A stretch of 47,358 nt of DNA from Acrasis kona (lineage: Eukaryota; Heterolobosea; Eutetramitea; Acrasida; Acrasidae). The position numbers and the translations under genes were made by a program. Positions 1 through 9,534 of this stretch are shown here, in pieces. How positions within the stretch are numbered: the first letter of the stretch is position 1; every line of letters begins with the position of its first letter. The notes beneath the pieces are model-generated. The model worked only from the letters and a program-made list of their open reading frames with translations. It ran no database searches and was not told the DNA's origin. Location: the NCBI GenBank assembly GCA_026419775.2, contig JAOPGA020001331.1, positions 1-47,358 of the forward strand, written 5' to 3'.

Positions 1-2199
1 GATACTGTATATGAATTATTTCCACAATCAAATATTGATTTAGATAATAATTTATGGTCACTCCTTGAATTACCACGGTGCACACGCCAATGTTTAAAAG
101 AGGTTGTGAGCTCCCAGGTGCGGGATGGCGTGCGACATACAGTATATAATACCTCAGAGGTCAACCTTACTATATTTAATGTATCAGACGCAATTGCGTT
201 CCAACTTCGAGACCCACTCCATATTCAAGCCTTGAAAGAGGGGATTGAGCATGATAATAACTATAGTGCTGCGAAAGATGATATTTGTGAGTATAATGAT
301 GGCAAGGTTGTTCAAGATTTAAAACGTAACGGACCATTAAAATATTCTCATGTTATGTCATATCAGATGTTTGCTGATGGAGTGCAGCTACATACAGAGA
401 AGAAAACTGGAGTCACTGCTGTTTATTTGGTAAACACTACAATACCACTACGTAAACGCTTTAAACATTCCAATGTTATTGTTGTTGGACTCATGTCCTC
501 AAAAGTAGAGATAAAATATAAGGCATATCTTCAATTAATTGTTGATGAGATAAGGAAGAGCCTGATTTTGAATGGAATTGATATTGAATTCTCTACAGTT
601 CCTTTTAAAGTTGGAGGTATTGTAACTTCATTGATTGCTGATATAAAAGAGAGAGATGCATTGCTTTGTATGAATGGAGGACGATTCCGCTGTCCTTATT
701 GTCTACATCCCGGTCGCAGCATAAAAGGTCATACTCCTACCTGTTTCCCGTATATTGGCACATCTTACTGTAAACGCACGCACCGTACATTCTTATTAGA
801 CTCTGTATATGGATCCCCTAAAATGCCTTTTCGTGGTGTCAAAGAGCGTACACCTCTTTTAGATTTAGAGTATTTTGATCCTACAATTATGACACCACCA
901 GAAGTAATGCACACGCTTGATCAAGGTGTTATCAAATATTTTTTATTAAAGTGGGCACCAAAGAAAGCAAAAAAGAAGGGATGTGATGACTTATGGAGGC
1001 TCTCTGATGAGAATACAAAAAAATTTGGAAATAGAATAGATGCTATCAGGATACCTCATGATCTTACTAGAAAGTCTATTTTCAAATATAGAGATGGTTG
1101 GAAGGCAGATGAATATCGATCTTTCGCACTATATTATTCAGAGGGTGCTCTTAAAGATCTACTCCCAGATGTGTATCTTGACCATTGGATGAAACTAGTC
1201 ACAGCATATCGTATAATTTCTAAAGACAAGATTTCTCTCGATAATATAGATTATGTAGAGCTACTGCTCCAGAATTTTGTTGAAGGTGTAGAACTTTTGT
1301 ATGGGGAAACTGCTATGACCATCAAGGTACATCAGCTCCTCCATATTGGAGATGCATTACGTAATTATGGTCCACTACGTAACATCAGTGCATATCTATT
1401 TGAAGATATAAATGGACAGCTTGTTGGGATGAACAATGCTACAAATAATCCAATAATTAGTCTTCATGACAGAATCATGACAAGAAATCAGCTTCGAACA
1501 ATATTGTACTCTATGAGGGACTGTGAAGGGAAAGAATTTAATGCAGATCATCCATTTGTTGAATATCTTCAGAAGATTGGTTGGAAATACGAAGATAATA
1601 TAGAAAGCACCATTTCAAGTGAACACACAAAAATGCCACTTACATACGATTCTTGTTTTTATCGCACCTCAGATCTTGACTGCTATAATGCTGATGATAC
1701 TTGCACAGATGTTTTGATAGAATATGACATTGAGTTTGATGAATGTATAAGATTTGATGTATTTAATATTGGCAAGACTAAATTCCTATCTCGAGTTAAA
1801 TCAGTATATAAGAACGATAGCTCCTGGATTTTGGCAAAGTTTAAAGGATTACTCATATGCGGTCAGTTTGAGTTTGGTTTCAAGTATAAGAATAGATGTT
1901 TTGTTTTAATCAATTCTTTTGATTGTAAGATGGGGAGCGATACAATTAAGTGCACCACCCAAGAAAAAAGAAAAATGGTCCTACTTGATGTTAAAAGTGT
2001 GCAAGATGTCTGTGTTTGTTTGCGTGTCTCTAACTTTTATTTTATAACTCCAATTCGCTCTAACCATATGAGAATACCACAACTGAAACAACCGTATACA
2101 AATCCTCAAAAGATGGAGTTTCAAGTAGACGATGATACATTGGAAGGTAGAAGAAGAATGGTCTCCAACCCTATGAACTACATTCATTCCAAAAAATAA
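1..2199 (+). CDS. EnSpm/CACTA-type (Tnp2-like) transposase, 5' partial
   Basis: The frame is open from base 1 with no ATG before a GTG at 106, so the protein enters from outside the window; about 732 codons are visible. The sequence shows hallmarks of the plant/fungal Tnp2 superfamily: an MSYQMFADGVQLH-like segment (first acidic site), an IADIKERDALLCMNGGRFRC stretch followed by a CPYC zinc motif, the signature PPEVMHTLDQGVIKYFLLKW, and a late LRNISAYLFEDINGQL block carrying the expected glutamate. These match the order of the RNase H-like DD(E/D) core of CACTA transposases, which cut and paste DNA. The frame is uninterrupted, so the copy may be young. No terminal CACTA repeat was recognised downstream. 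An alternative is a related Tnp2-domain family not of the CACTA type. Confidence 0.8.
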   Translation, partial: DTVYELFPQSNIDLDNNLWSLLELPRCTRQCLKEVVSSQVRDGVRHTVYNTSEVNLTIFNVSDAIAFQLRDPLHIQALKEGIEHDNNYSAAKDDICEYNDGKVVQDLKRNGPLKYSHVMSYQMFADGVQLHTEKKTGVTAVYLVNTTIPLRKRFKHSNVIVVGLMSSKVEIKYKAYLQLIVDEIRKSLILNGIDIEFSTVPFKVGGIVTSLIADIKERDALLCMNGGRFRCPYCLHPGRSIKGHTPTCFPYIGTSYCKRTHRTFLLDSVYGSPKMPFRGVKERTPLLDLEYFDPTIMTPPEVMHTLDQGVIKYFLLKWAPKKAKKKGCDDLWRLSDENTKKFGNRIDAIRIPHDLTRKSIFKYRDGWKADEYRSFALYYSEGALKDLLPDVYLDHWMKLVTAYRIISKDKISLDNIDYVELLLQNFVEGVELLYGETAMTIKVHQLLHIGDALRNYGPLRNISAYLFEDINGQLVGMNNATNNPIISLHDRIMTRNQLRTILYSMRDCEGKEFNADHPFVEYLQKIGWKYEDNIESTISSEHTKMPLTYDSCFYRTSDLDCYNADDTCTDVLIEYDIEFDECIRFDVFNIGKTKFLSRVKSVYKNDSSWILAKFKGLLICGQFEFGFKYKNRCFVLINSFDCKMGSDTIKCTTQEKRKMVLLDVKSVQDVCVCLRVSNFYFITPIRSNHMRIPQLKQPYTNPQKMEFQVDDDTLEGRRRMVSNPMNYIHSKK

Positions 2200-2386
2200 A
2201 TTTCGTTATTGGGTCTTTTGTCTCCATTTTAATTTTTTATGTTTCATTTTGGTACATATCCGAACCAAAATTGAAAAGGACGGAAATTGGACAACTTCGT
2301 TTTGATAAATTATTTAATTAGGGATTGGCATGTCAAACACAAATTTAACATCCACGAAGGCTTCTCTGGACTCCCATAGCTTTAAA

Positions 2387-2932
2387 TTAGGGCCTTTTAT
2401 CGGGCCTGAATGAGCAGTGGTAAAAGCCAGGTTTATCCAATTCCTCGTCGTAACAATGGAGGTACACTTTAAAAAAATCACACTCTTTTTCTAACTCTTT
2501 CAGGTCTTTATAACGGTCTTCCAAGCATATTACACCCTCAATGTTACTTAACTGACCATAAGAAAGTAGTCTAAAAGCCATGCTTTCTAGCATTCCATTG
2601 TACCTATCCTTCTTAATGGCTTGCAAGTAACACAATGACGCACCTCTATTGGAACAATTAATGACTGCCCTTGACAACTTTTTGAGAAATATGTTAATGT
2701 GCACCCTTTCAACAACAAAATTGCCGGCAGAATCTCTCCATTGTTTGAGCGTATTATACACTGAGTGTATGTCTTGAATGCTGTGCAGTTCCACATAGAT
2801 ATGGACCGCTCTGAAGTTGTAGTCACTGATGAACGAACTAATCAGCATTGTCAGCTGGGTGGCTAGCACGAAGAATCTGAAAAAATCCTTCACCAACTTC
2901 ATGGTCTTGTTTCTTAGTTGGTAAAGCCCCAT
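2387..2932 (-). CDS. Hypothetical protein, 181 aa
   Basis: I do not recognise this protein. It starts with ATG, runs 181 codons and ends in TAA. It has one hydrophobic segment near residues 18-35 (FFRFFVLATQLTMLISSF) and is otherwise mixed, with several scattered cysteines. It lies convergent to the transposase at 1-2199, 187 bp from its stop. It could be a second ORF of that transposon, a captured host fragment, or chance. An overlapping minus-strand frame at 2838-3023 reads in a different phase; I could not find an intron joining them. Confidence 0.3.
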   Translation of the reverse strand: MGLYQLRNKTMKLVKDFFRFFVLATQLTMLISSFISDYNFRAVHIYVELHSIQDIHSVYNTLKQWRDSAGNFVVERVHINIFLKKLSRAVINCSNRGASLCYLQAIKKDRYNGMLESMAFRLLSYGQLSNIEGVICLEDRYKDLKELEKECDFFKVYLHCYDEELDKPGFYHCSFRPDKRP

Positions 2933-3016
2933 CTTCTGGAACTCTGGGTATCCAAGCGGCTCTTTTGAGAAGAGGTATTGCTTTGTTCTTGTGAATGGTG
3001 ATACTACTAGGAATAC

Positions 3017-3959
3017 TTGTCATGTCTTTGTTTGTTAGAAGTTGGAAGAGAGGAGTTGTATCCTATCTTTTGGAAACAAACACTACAACGTAACATGGTA
3101 CACATCACATTGGATATAAACCAGTGTAGAAGATTTGAAAAGGAAGGTTTAGATGGCCTTAATCTACAGACAATGAACAATATCTTATCAATGGTCACAT
3201 TGAGCAAAAATGATAGGATAAAGAGGTACTTGAGATTTTTATAAAGTACTCCACCTTGAATGAGACGGTAAAAGACATTATAAAGTCTTTACAGGACAAA
3301 GGAACCTATGGAGGAAGCAATGATGATGGCGATGAGCAAAATTCAGAGTCAGAATCACAGCCATCAACAATTAAAAAGGATTTGTTGGTGGATTTGATAC
3401 ACAGTGCCATTAAAATTGCTAAAGTAATATCATTCTCATCTCCAACAGAGGTTGAAGTTCTACTGACGTCTGTTGTTGAAGAACAGAGGGATCTATCTAA
3501 ACCAGATGGTTCTGGTCCAATTCTTACTGTGGATATTGGTGGCTTTACTACTTGGACGCTAGATAACGTTTGTTTGTCAAGTTTAAAGGAAGTACCATAT
3601 CTGAGGAGGATGTAGAATGCGCAATTGTAGCTCTTACTAGTTCTAATCTAAAAGAGCCCCAATCAACAGAAATGGAAGCATCTGAATCTATAACAGAACA
3701 GCAAGCATCAACATCCGCGCCTACATCTACAGCACCTGCATCAACATCCGCGTCTGCATCTTTGTCAGCACATGAAAGGAGATGTGCAAGTACTGGTGAG
3801 CAACCAAACAAGAGAGTTAAATATGAGGAGCTACTTGTACAGTATGACATACTGAAGGCAAAATACAAGCAAGCCTTTAAAGATATAGAGAGGTATAAAG
3901 ATTTGGCAGAGTTACGCCTAGAAATGGTTGAACAGACGCATGATCACGTCACAAAATAG
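3017..3959 (+). CDS. Hypothetical coding region spread over three frames
   Basis: Three consecutive plus-strand frames (3017-3244, 3256-3615, 3570-3959) look like pieces of one protein. The first ends in a basic helical stretch (KNDRIKRYL), the second opens with acidic, Ser-rich sequence, and the third has an Ala/Ser/Thr-rich linker (3700-3770) followed by a coiled-coil-like tail (YEELLVQYDILKAKYKQAF). No clear GT-AG pair restores a single frame, so frame shifts or sequence errors are likely. The next 300 bases contain ambiguous bases. I recognise no family. Proximity to the CACTA-like transposase suggests a transposon accessory gene, but this is inference. Confidence 0.3.
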
Positions 3960-4078
3960 TTGCATAGAGCAAGGCAAGAAGATTCAACCTCCTATTATGA
4001 ATTTAATTTAGTAAATGTAGCCGCGCTGTCTATNCAGACTTTGTAAATTGTGGAAAGACCGAGTCGGCTGTTNGAAAG

Positions 4079-4285
4079 GTGTGTAAAATGCTTGAGATCA
4101 ATATTAAGGAATATNTCTTACCTGGAGCACAAGATTCNAACTCGATCAAGAAGTTCACAGAAATAGAAGTACAGGAACTGATAAAAGTAATCTCTTTAAA
4201 CAAAAAGATCAAATATAAATCAGAAGCGGAAAAACAACAGCTAATCGGCGACACAGCTAGCAGGGCCCAAAAGGAAAGAAAATAA
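4079..4285 (+). CDS. Short basic hypothetical ORF with ambiguous bases
   Basis: This is a lysine-rich, helical 68-residue frame ending in RAQKERK before TAA. Its start is an alternative GTG, so it is probably the tail of something larger. Two unresolved bases (n at 4115 and 4138) fall inside it and two more (4034, 4073) just upstream. The assembly is uncertain here and the frame may connect to the 3570-3959 ORF. No family is recognised. Confidence 0.2.
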   Translation: MCKMLEINIKEYXLPGAQDXNSIKKFTEIEVQELIKVISLNKKIKYKSEAEKQQLIGDTASRAQKERK

Positions 4286-5453
4286 AATATTTTTAATCCT
4301 CATTTATTTTTAATTGCAGTGTGGAACGAGGTGGGAATTATTCCAAAACACAAATTAATTATTTGTATAATTATTACAAATGACCGTAATTAAAAAATTG
4401 AAGTCCTAGTTTTATGTAAGGGAATGATTTATTAATTTTTATGGAGGATGAGTGATTAAGTTGACTGAAACAATTGTTTTGAAAGTTCCCAGTAATATAT
4501 TTTGAAAGGAAGACTTGATGTTAAAATGTAAGAAGAAAAGAATAAACTGATTGTTTTTTATAAAAACTTTAAAGTTTTAAAATAGTTAAGTTCTTTATTT
4601 GGATTATCATATTACATGCAGGGGTACAACTTGGTAGTGCGGTTAAATAAAATCTGAAATGAGCTATGAAGAATTTTGAGCCTGTTTTGCATCTAAATTA
4701 ATAAATATTTATTTTTAAAGTTTCTATATTAAAAAGCTTTTTCCCAATTAGAGGTGCAAGATAATTTCTCGTTAAATACACAGGGGGTCCAACGTAACAA
4801 CATTTTCAATTTACAGACGAACAATTATTTATTGGTTGTTTTTGACTTTTGGCTAAACTAACACGATATCAAGGCGGAGAAAGTATTAAATATCATGATT
4901 TTATCATTTTGTATAATAAATTCTACAATTAAAGCTAATTTGTCAAGTGTATTCAAAGTGTCTCCAGCAGTTTGACTCAATAGTATATATACATAGTATG
5001 AGTATATTCTGTATAAACAAGAATTTAGATTGTATCTATCTGAATACTGTACAAAAAACAGTTCCACGGACGAAATGGATGCAGTAGACATTATAGGCAC
5101 AGTAGATGTAGTTGACACCTCTGATGTAGCAGACCTTGAATATGTTCCTCCTGATATGAACCCTAATATAGTAATAGTAATCGGGTAATAATATTTTAAA
5201 AATAATTTTTTTATTTTAGCTCATTTCACCGCAACTACCGAAGTTAGACCCCCCTGTAAATTATATGATAATAATAAACATAATCAAACCTAATAGCAAG
5301 GACAAGAATAACATAAAAAAGATATTACAGGCTGTGTGAAAGTTTAGTCAACCTATGTTTTGCTGACTTCTTTGAATACTGTGGCCTGATTGCATACTCT
5401 ACTCAGTACTATATAAAGAACATTGCATGGCAATATTTTGTAATTAGGTTTAA
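4286..5453. other. AT-rich stretch without a firm gene
   Basis: These 1.17 kb are strongly AT-rich with no long ORF on either strand. The only coding-like piece is a 37-codon acidic ORF at 5075-5188 (+), beginning MDAVDIIGTVDVVDTSDVAD. A TTTTAG at 5214-5219 could be a splice acceptor for a small gene running to 5822. I see no terminal repeats or RNA gene. Confidence 0.4.
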
Positions 5454-5822
5454 GTGGTAGTGATGCTTTGGCTTTCTTTGATGACTTTCCACAACCATTT
5501 AAAGATTTTAACATTACCAACTTTTTACCAAACAAAACAATCTAATCATTTTACCATGTCACACCCCTTCCACAATTTTAAGAATAGTAAAGCTGAATGT
5601 AACCTTGAAACAGCGTTAAACGTTGTATTTAAGTCTTTTGTTTTCAACAATGAGGGCAAGCTATCTGCTCTATATGAGAAAATTGCCAAGATTATGCCAC
5701 TAGAAGTTAGTGCCGGAGTCACAGCTGGTAACAGAATTGTGGTGAAAAACATTACAAAGAAATTTTCAGGATACCCTCTATCTGTAGGGCCTTTCCAACC
5801 ATTTACAAAGTGTGATGATTAA
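5454..5822 (+). CDS. Hypothetical protein, 3' portion
   Basis: The 122-residue frame ends in TAA. The part after the ATG near residue 35 (MSHPFHNFKNSKAECNLETA) reads as ordinary mixed protein. Just upstream, a different plus frame at about 5450-5545 also reads coherently (SGSDALAFFDDFPQPFKDF), suggesting an exon or frame break before 5545. The family is unknown. It lies in the transposon-rich region and may be a remnant. Confidence 0.25.
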   Translation: MVVMLWLSLMTFHNHLKILTLPTFYQTKQSNHFTMSHPFHNFKNSKAECNLETALNVVFKSFVFNNEGKLSALYEKIAKIMPLEVSAGVTAGNRIVVKNITKKFSGYPLSVGPFQPFTKCDD

Positions 5823-5912
5823 TATTAAAATTGTGAAAAGGTTGATGTTTATCACTTTTTTGAGTAGTCACCAATTGGAAACCCTCAGACGCGAGTAGTT
5901 AATAGACAAACT

Positions 5913-6029
5913 GGCGGCCACCTAGCTCAGTGGTCAAGTAAAATGAATCTTTGATGAAAAAGTTACAGGTTCAATTCTTGTTTTAAACAGTTTTGGAAGG
6001 GGCTGATTCATTCCAAGAATTTGGCCGCC
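5913..6029 (+). repeat. tRNA-derived SINE-like repeat
   Basis: A perfect RNA polymerase III box A (TAGCTCAGTGG, 5923-5933) is followed 35 bp later by a near-consensus box B (GGTTCAATTC, 5969-5978), the spacing of a tRNA gene. The stems of a functional tRNA do not form well. The unit is bounded by a short inverted match, GGCGGCCA at 5913-5920 and TGGCCGCC at 6022-6029. A tRNA-headed SINE or decayed tRNA copy is the best reading. Other copies were not seen in this window. Confidence 0.45.
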
Positions 6030-6206
6030 TGAACCTGTTCACAACTACCTGCCATGCTTAAAGGTCTCAATCAAGCATTCAAACGCAAGTCCAAGTATTC
6101 AAGCAGAAACACAAGATATAGATCGCTTTTCACCACTCAAAGATGTAAGGATTTAGGCCGTAGGGAAACATATGTAAAGATCTATATGGCTGTCAATAAG
6201 GCAGTT

Positions 6207-6948
6207 CCACGAGTTGGTTTGATTTTCCCCAAGCAGTGATTTTTCTCCGCTAGCAGTAACATTTTCCGCTAGCAGTTCACTTTTCCACCGCTAGTTCCAA
6301 TCTCCACAGTCGGTCATAAACCTCCATCACCTGCTATTACTTAAGCCTCACACAATACATACAACAATAAATCTTTGAATCACTCTAGTGTGCTGACTCT
6401 ATATGATCCACCTAAATATCTAGACAACATCAAACAAACCTATATTGTACAGCAAAATGTCTGAAGAATTTAAGATTCATGTATATATTTACAATAAAAC
6501 TAATTGTTTATTTGACATCACTTATAATACCAAAACATTAATTGAACCATCCTTTTAGGGTCTATTTTCTGACATTATATAGTGGTCGCCAGCATCAAAT
6601 ACTTCTTCCTCTTCATCAGTGCTGTCAACATCATCAGAAGGGTGGAATTCTCCATCATTGTCGTTCATTTTATTAAAAGGTAACAATGCAATTTGGCGCC
6701 GGAGCGAATGAATTTATAACTGCAAAGCAGCGCGAAATCATTACCGCAACGATTTTGGCGGCATTCTGATTATAACGACATGTTTGTAATGCTGATAAGA
6801 AGATTTGTACATGATTTAATAATGAATGTGGATGTTTATGACCGATTATAGAGATTGGAACTAGCGGTGGAAAAGTGAACTGCTAGCGGAAAATGTTACT
6901 GCTAGCGGAGAAAAATCACTGCTTGGGGAAAATCGAACCAACTCGTGG
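6207..6948. mobile_element. Foldback/MITE-like DNA element with long terminal inverted repeats
   Basis: The left arm (6207 to about 6330) and right arm (about 6822 to 6948) are inverted copies, nearly identical over the outer 100 bp. Each starts CCACGAGTTGGTT and contains a repeated CCGCTAGCAGT-type unit. Similarity fades inward. The roughly 490-bp core has no long ORF. A minus-strand 37-codon acidic ORF lies near 6560-6675. No target-site duplication was identified. This is a plain DNA transposon derivative of unknown superfamily. Confidence 0.7.
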
Positions 6949-6978
6949 ATAATTGTAAGAGACGTGGAAAATTGAACA

Positions 6979-7472
6979 TCAAGAGGAGAGAATCCCTACA
7001 CGCTCTCTTTTTGCACTTTCATCTAAAGGACTTGTAGAGTCCAACAAAACTTCACTTTTAATCAATGTGGAGGGGTGACCAAGGCCATACCCCCCTCTGT
7101 GTGGCGGCGTAAATAGAAACATTCTCCTTATATTTTTTCTTCTTATTCCAGCGATGTTGATAAATAAAGATGACACCAAGCTATCAAGTTGCTGGAGTTG
7201 TAAGGGAGTCCAGCTGAAACAATCGGCAGCATAAGTGATGGTTGGTAAAATTATGGTGTTGACAGCCATAATGAGCTGAATCCAACTATTAACACCCAAA
7301 AGATGCGGCTGTCATGGTCAGAATCAATAAGGTTATCCAGGATAATCTGAAACCTGGCTTTGTTATTCGAGACATTTTTAAATTTTAAGGAGCGCCATAT
7401 TATTTGACGCAGCGCGGAATCGAAGGAAGCAATCGAGATGTCAGAGTTGCCGGAAGATTGGAAGAGGTCCAT
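6979..7472 (-). mobile_element. LINE (non-LTR retrotransposon) reverse transcriptase fragment
   Basis: The minus-strand frame 6979-7299 contains IILPTITYAADCFSWTPLQL, then a LDSLVSSLFINIAGI segment and PPHRGGYGLGHPSTLIKSE. This order, a (I/W)PTITYA.E-like segment, a leucine-rich helix and an RGG.GL.(H/P)S motif, is typical of the region after the catalytic core of LINE reverse transcriptases. A second minus frame up to 7472 gives further upstream sequence in another phase. The copy is a truncated remnant without catalytic YXDD. Confidence 0.65.
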
Positions 7473-7720
7473 TTATGCTAGTTTGCTAGGATATGTTAGT
7501 ATGGACACTTTCAAGCGATTCAACAAGCACTTCAGAGTTCTCAAGCCTCTTTCTGTACTCCAAAAAATATCTACAATACTCATGGAAACTTCCCGTTCCA
7601 TTTGGACCGCTTGATGTGTTTACAAGGCAAATTGTGAACACAAGCAATTACCTTCCTGGTGATTTGTATATATAATTTTTTTGTAAAGTAACTCATCAAT
7701 AACCATTGACGGGGGTTGTA
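7443..7720 (+). mobile_element. 3' end of a LINE-like element, copy A
   Basis: A plus-strand frame reads LPEDWKRSIYASLLGY and continues to a TGA at about 7612. It is followed by a conserved 3' tail. The same protein ending and tail occur on the minus strand at about 9800-9535 (EEWKQSIYISMLGY and onward). The family resemblance is therefore seen within the window. Copy B continues upstream into sequence with a CCHC-like LINE tail, which is why I call this a LINE 3' end. Confidence 0.5.
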
Positions 7721-7916
7721 AAACTACCAATAAACTATCAGGCTTATCCCTGTTTTCAAAAAAAGAAGTCATGCATTAAATAATAGAAAAAGTTATTTTC
7801 AAGCTAGAATCGAGTGATTTTGTTTTGTGCTGCTTGCTTCATCTTTATTTTCAAAAGCATCTATTGCGCATGCTATGGATACTCTAAGGTGTTCAGGAGG
7901 CTTACTATAAAATCCA

Positions 7917-8200
7917 TCAACTAGACTTTACCTGCTCTTTATTTATATTATATTTGATTCCCTTTGCTATTTCAATAATATAGTCACTCTCTTCTCTTGT
8001 CATTTTTTCTTTCAATACTTTTTTCCTCTTATAATTGTTTGATTTTTTTGTTATTCTGTCCACAAACTGTAAAATGTATATGTACACAAATTTACCTCCT
8101 TTAACAGCGTCCATTGTTAGGTGAACCTGTTGCACAGTTAATTTGTCTTCTTTGTCTATACTATTTATCCAATGTATGTGTGCTTATGTCTTTCAGCGTC
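7917..8200 (-). CDS. Short lysine-rich hypothetical fragment
   Basis: A minus-strand frame is open from about 8200 to a stop at 7917, with the first ATG at 8114. The C-terminal half is Lys/Glu-rich and helical (KEKMTREESDYIIEIAKGIK). It has no recognised family and no good start. It may be a remnant of a transposon or a single exon. Confidence 0.15.
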
Positions 8201-8235
8201 TTGTAATATATCAACAATTCATGTTAATCCTTGTT

Positions 8236-8360
8236 TTATAAAAAGAAAAATAATAATAATTAATAATAATTGATATATTTAATAATTATTATTATTATTT
8301 TTAATTAAATATTAATATATAAATAATAATATTGTTATTAATAAAATTATTATTCTTCTT
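8236..8360. repeat. AT-only low-complexity tract (AAT/ATT repeats)
   Basis: The tract is built almost wholly of AAT, TAA and ATT triplets and is largely self-complementary. It lies just upstream of the decayed CRN copy, close to the left boundary of the duplicated block. Confidence 0.85.
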
Positions 8361-8408
8361 AACAACAAACAAAATGGACTTTGTTATATTTACTTTTTAA
8401 ATTTGTAA

Positions 8409-8924
8409 AAGGTAAGAAGCAAATTACATAAACATAAACTGTTGCAGAGGTAATGGCAGTGAGCGTAGTAAACCAAATGGATGCTAACAAAGATAAATTA
8501 TCTCCTACTCTCTAATAGAGTAAATTGTAGATTTTTGATAATTCATAATGTCACTTCCAAGTCTATATTCATTGGAACTACAGAGGTCATTCAACTAGGA
8601 ACCTTTGTCGGCGGCAAATCCGAACAAGAGTTCCTGCCAATATACAACGATGTTTACGCGGTGGGCCAAATCATGTACGTCATCTCCCATTCTAAACTGG
8701 TTAATCCTGGTTTGCTTAAATATATGGCAATCCAAGACCAAGTCTGAGTAATCTCACTCCATATTGAAAAGGAGAAAGCAAGGGCCGATAAACTGCAGCA
8801 GGAACTTGACAGGGCGAGACAACTTCCGAGGTTAAAAGTGGAGACAGAGAGAAGACGCCAAACTAATCGCCAGTCATTATTCTCAAGAGCTCTAAATTAT
8901 GTCATGAGGAAAATAACCGGGTGA
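8409..8924 (+). pseudogene. Decayed partial copy of the CRN-like nuclease gene
   Basis: This matches the 3' half of the intact gene at 13670-14250 over its whole length, ending at the homologous TGA. The nuclease core (N-terminal half of the protein) is absent. It is a truncated copy with several breaks and should be treated as a fossil. Its C-terminal coiled-coil segment has fewer heptad-like units than the intact gene. Homology begins abruptly at about 8409. Confidence 0.85.
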
Positions 8925-8968
8925 ACAATGAGTAAGGCCCACTTTTTTGTAATAAAATATATGTATAT

Positions 8969-9106
8969 CTCTTAGACTGCTATCTGGGTATTGGTGCCCA
9001 AAATATTTTTTAGTTTTAATTGACTCTTAATATACTATTGTAATGGTGCATTAAGTTTTGATTGATTTTATATTACTAATCCATCACACTGTGGGCGCTT
9101 TAAGAG
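8969..9106. mobile_element. 138-bp MITE-like insertion in block 1
   Basis: Comparison with the right copy, where ATATGTATATATAT runs on unbroken at about 14280-14300, shows an insertion beginning CTCTTAGA and ending TTTAAGAG. These are short imperfect terminal inverted repeats, set in a TATAT-rich target. The size, lack of coding capacity and TA-rich target fit a Tc1/mariner-like MITE. The superfamily is inference. Confidence 0.6.
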
Positions 9107-9534
9107 ATATATATATTATTGTTGGTAATTTCTCAACATCTTTTTTGTCCTTATCTGCTTGATCAAACTCTTGTGTAGGATCAGAATCATTGATCATAAT
9201 GCGTACTGAAATTGCAGAAGTGTATTCAATAAGACCTAACTGCTTGAGTCCATGCTTAATTAGGCATACAACCACTTCTTTATATTGTTTGTAACAAATT
9301 TTGTATTCTCCTCTGTTTTAGAGTGTTTCTTCAAGATCATTACAAGGCTGTCGTAGGGAAGGATTATGCTCATTTTGTTTTCTCAAAGACAATCAACCAG
9401 CGTTCCTTTGAATTCATTCTGTCGCTTAATGCTGGAATCTACTGGCGGTATTGTTTCCTTAAAGTTGGTTTTTGTAAAAACAGGGATCTAGCCTGTATAG
9501 TTTATTGGTATTTAATTAAAAACCCTGTCAACAA

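Larger units (their letters stand above)
8409..9467. repeat. Segmental duplication, left copy (block 1)
   Basis: The block is co-linear with 13670-14653. It covers the 3' half of the CRN-like gene plus about 360 bp downstream, and is interrupted by a 138-bp insertion (8969-9106) absent from the right copy. At about 9467 homology stops where a LINE-related segment begins. It resumes at 10197-10328, matching 14787-14917. Confidence 0.9.
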
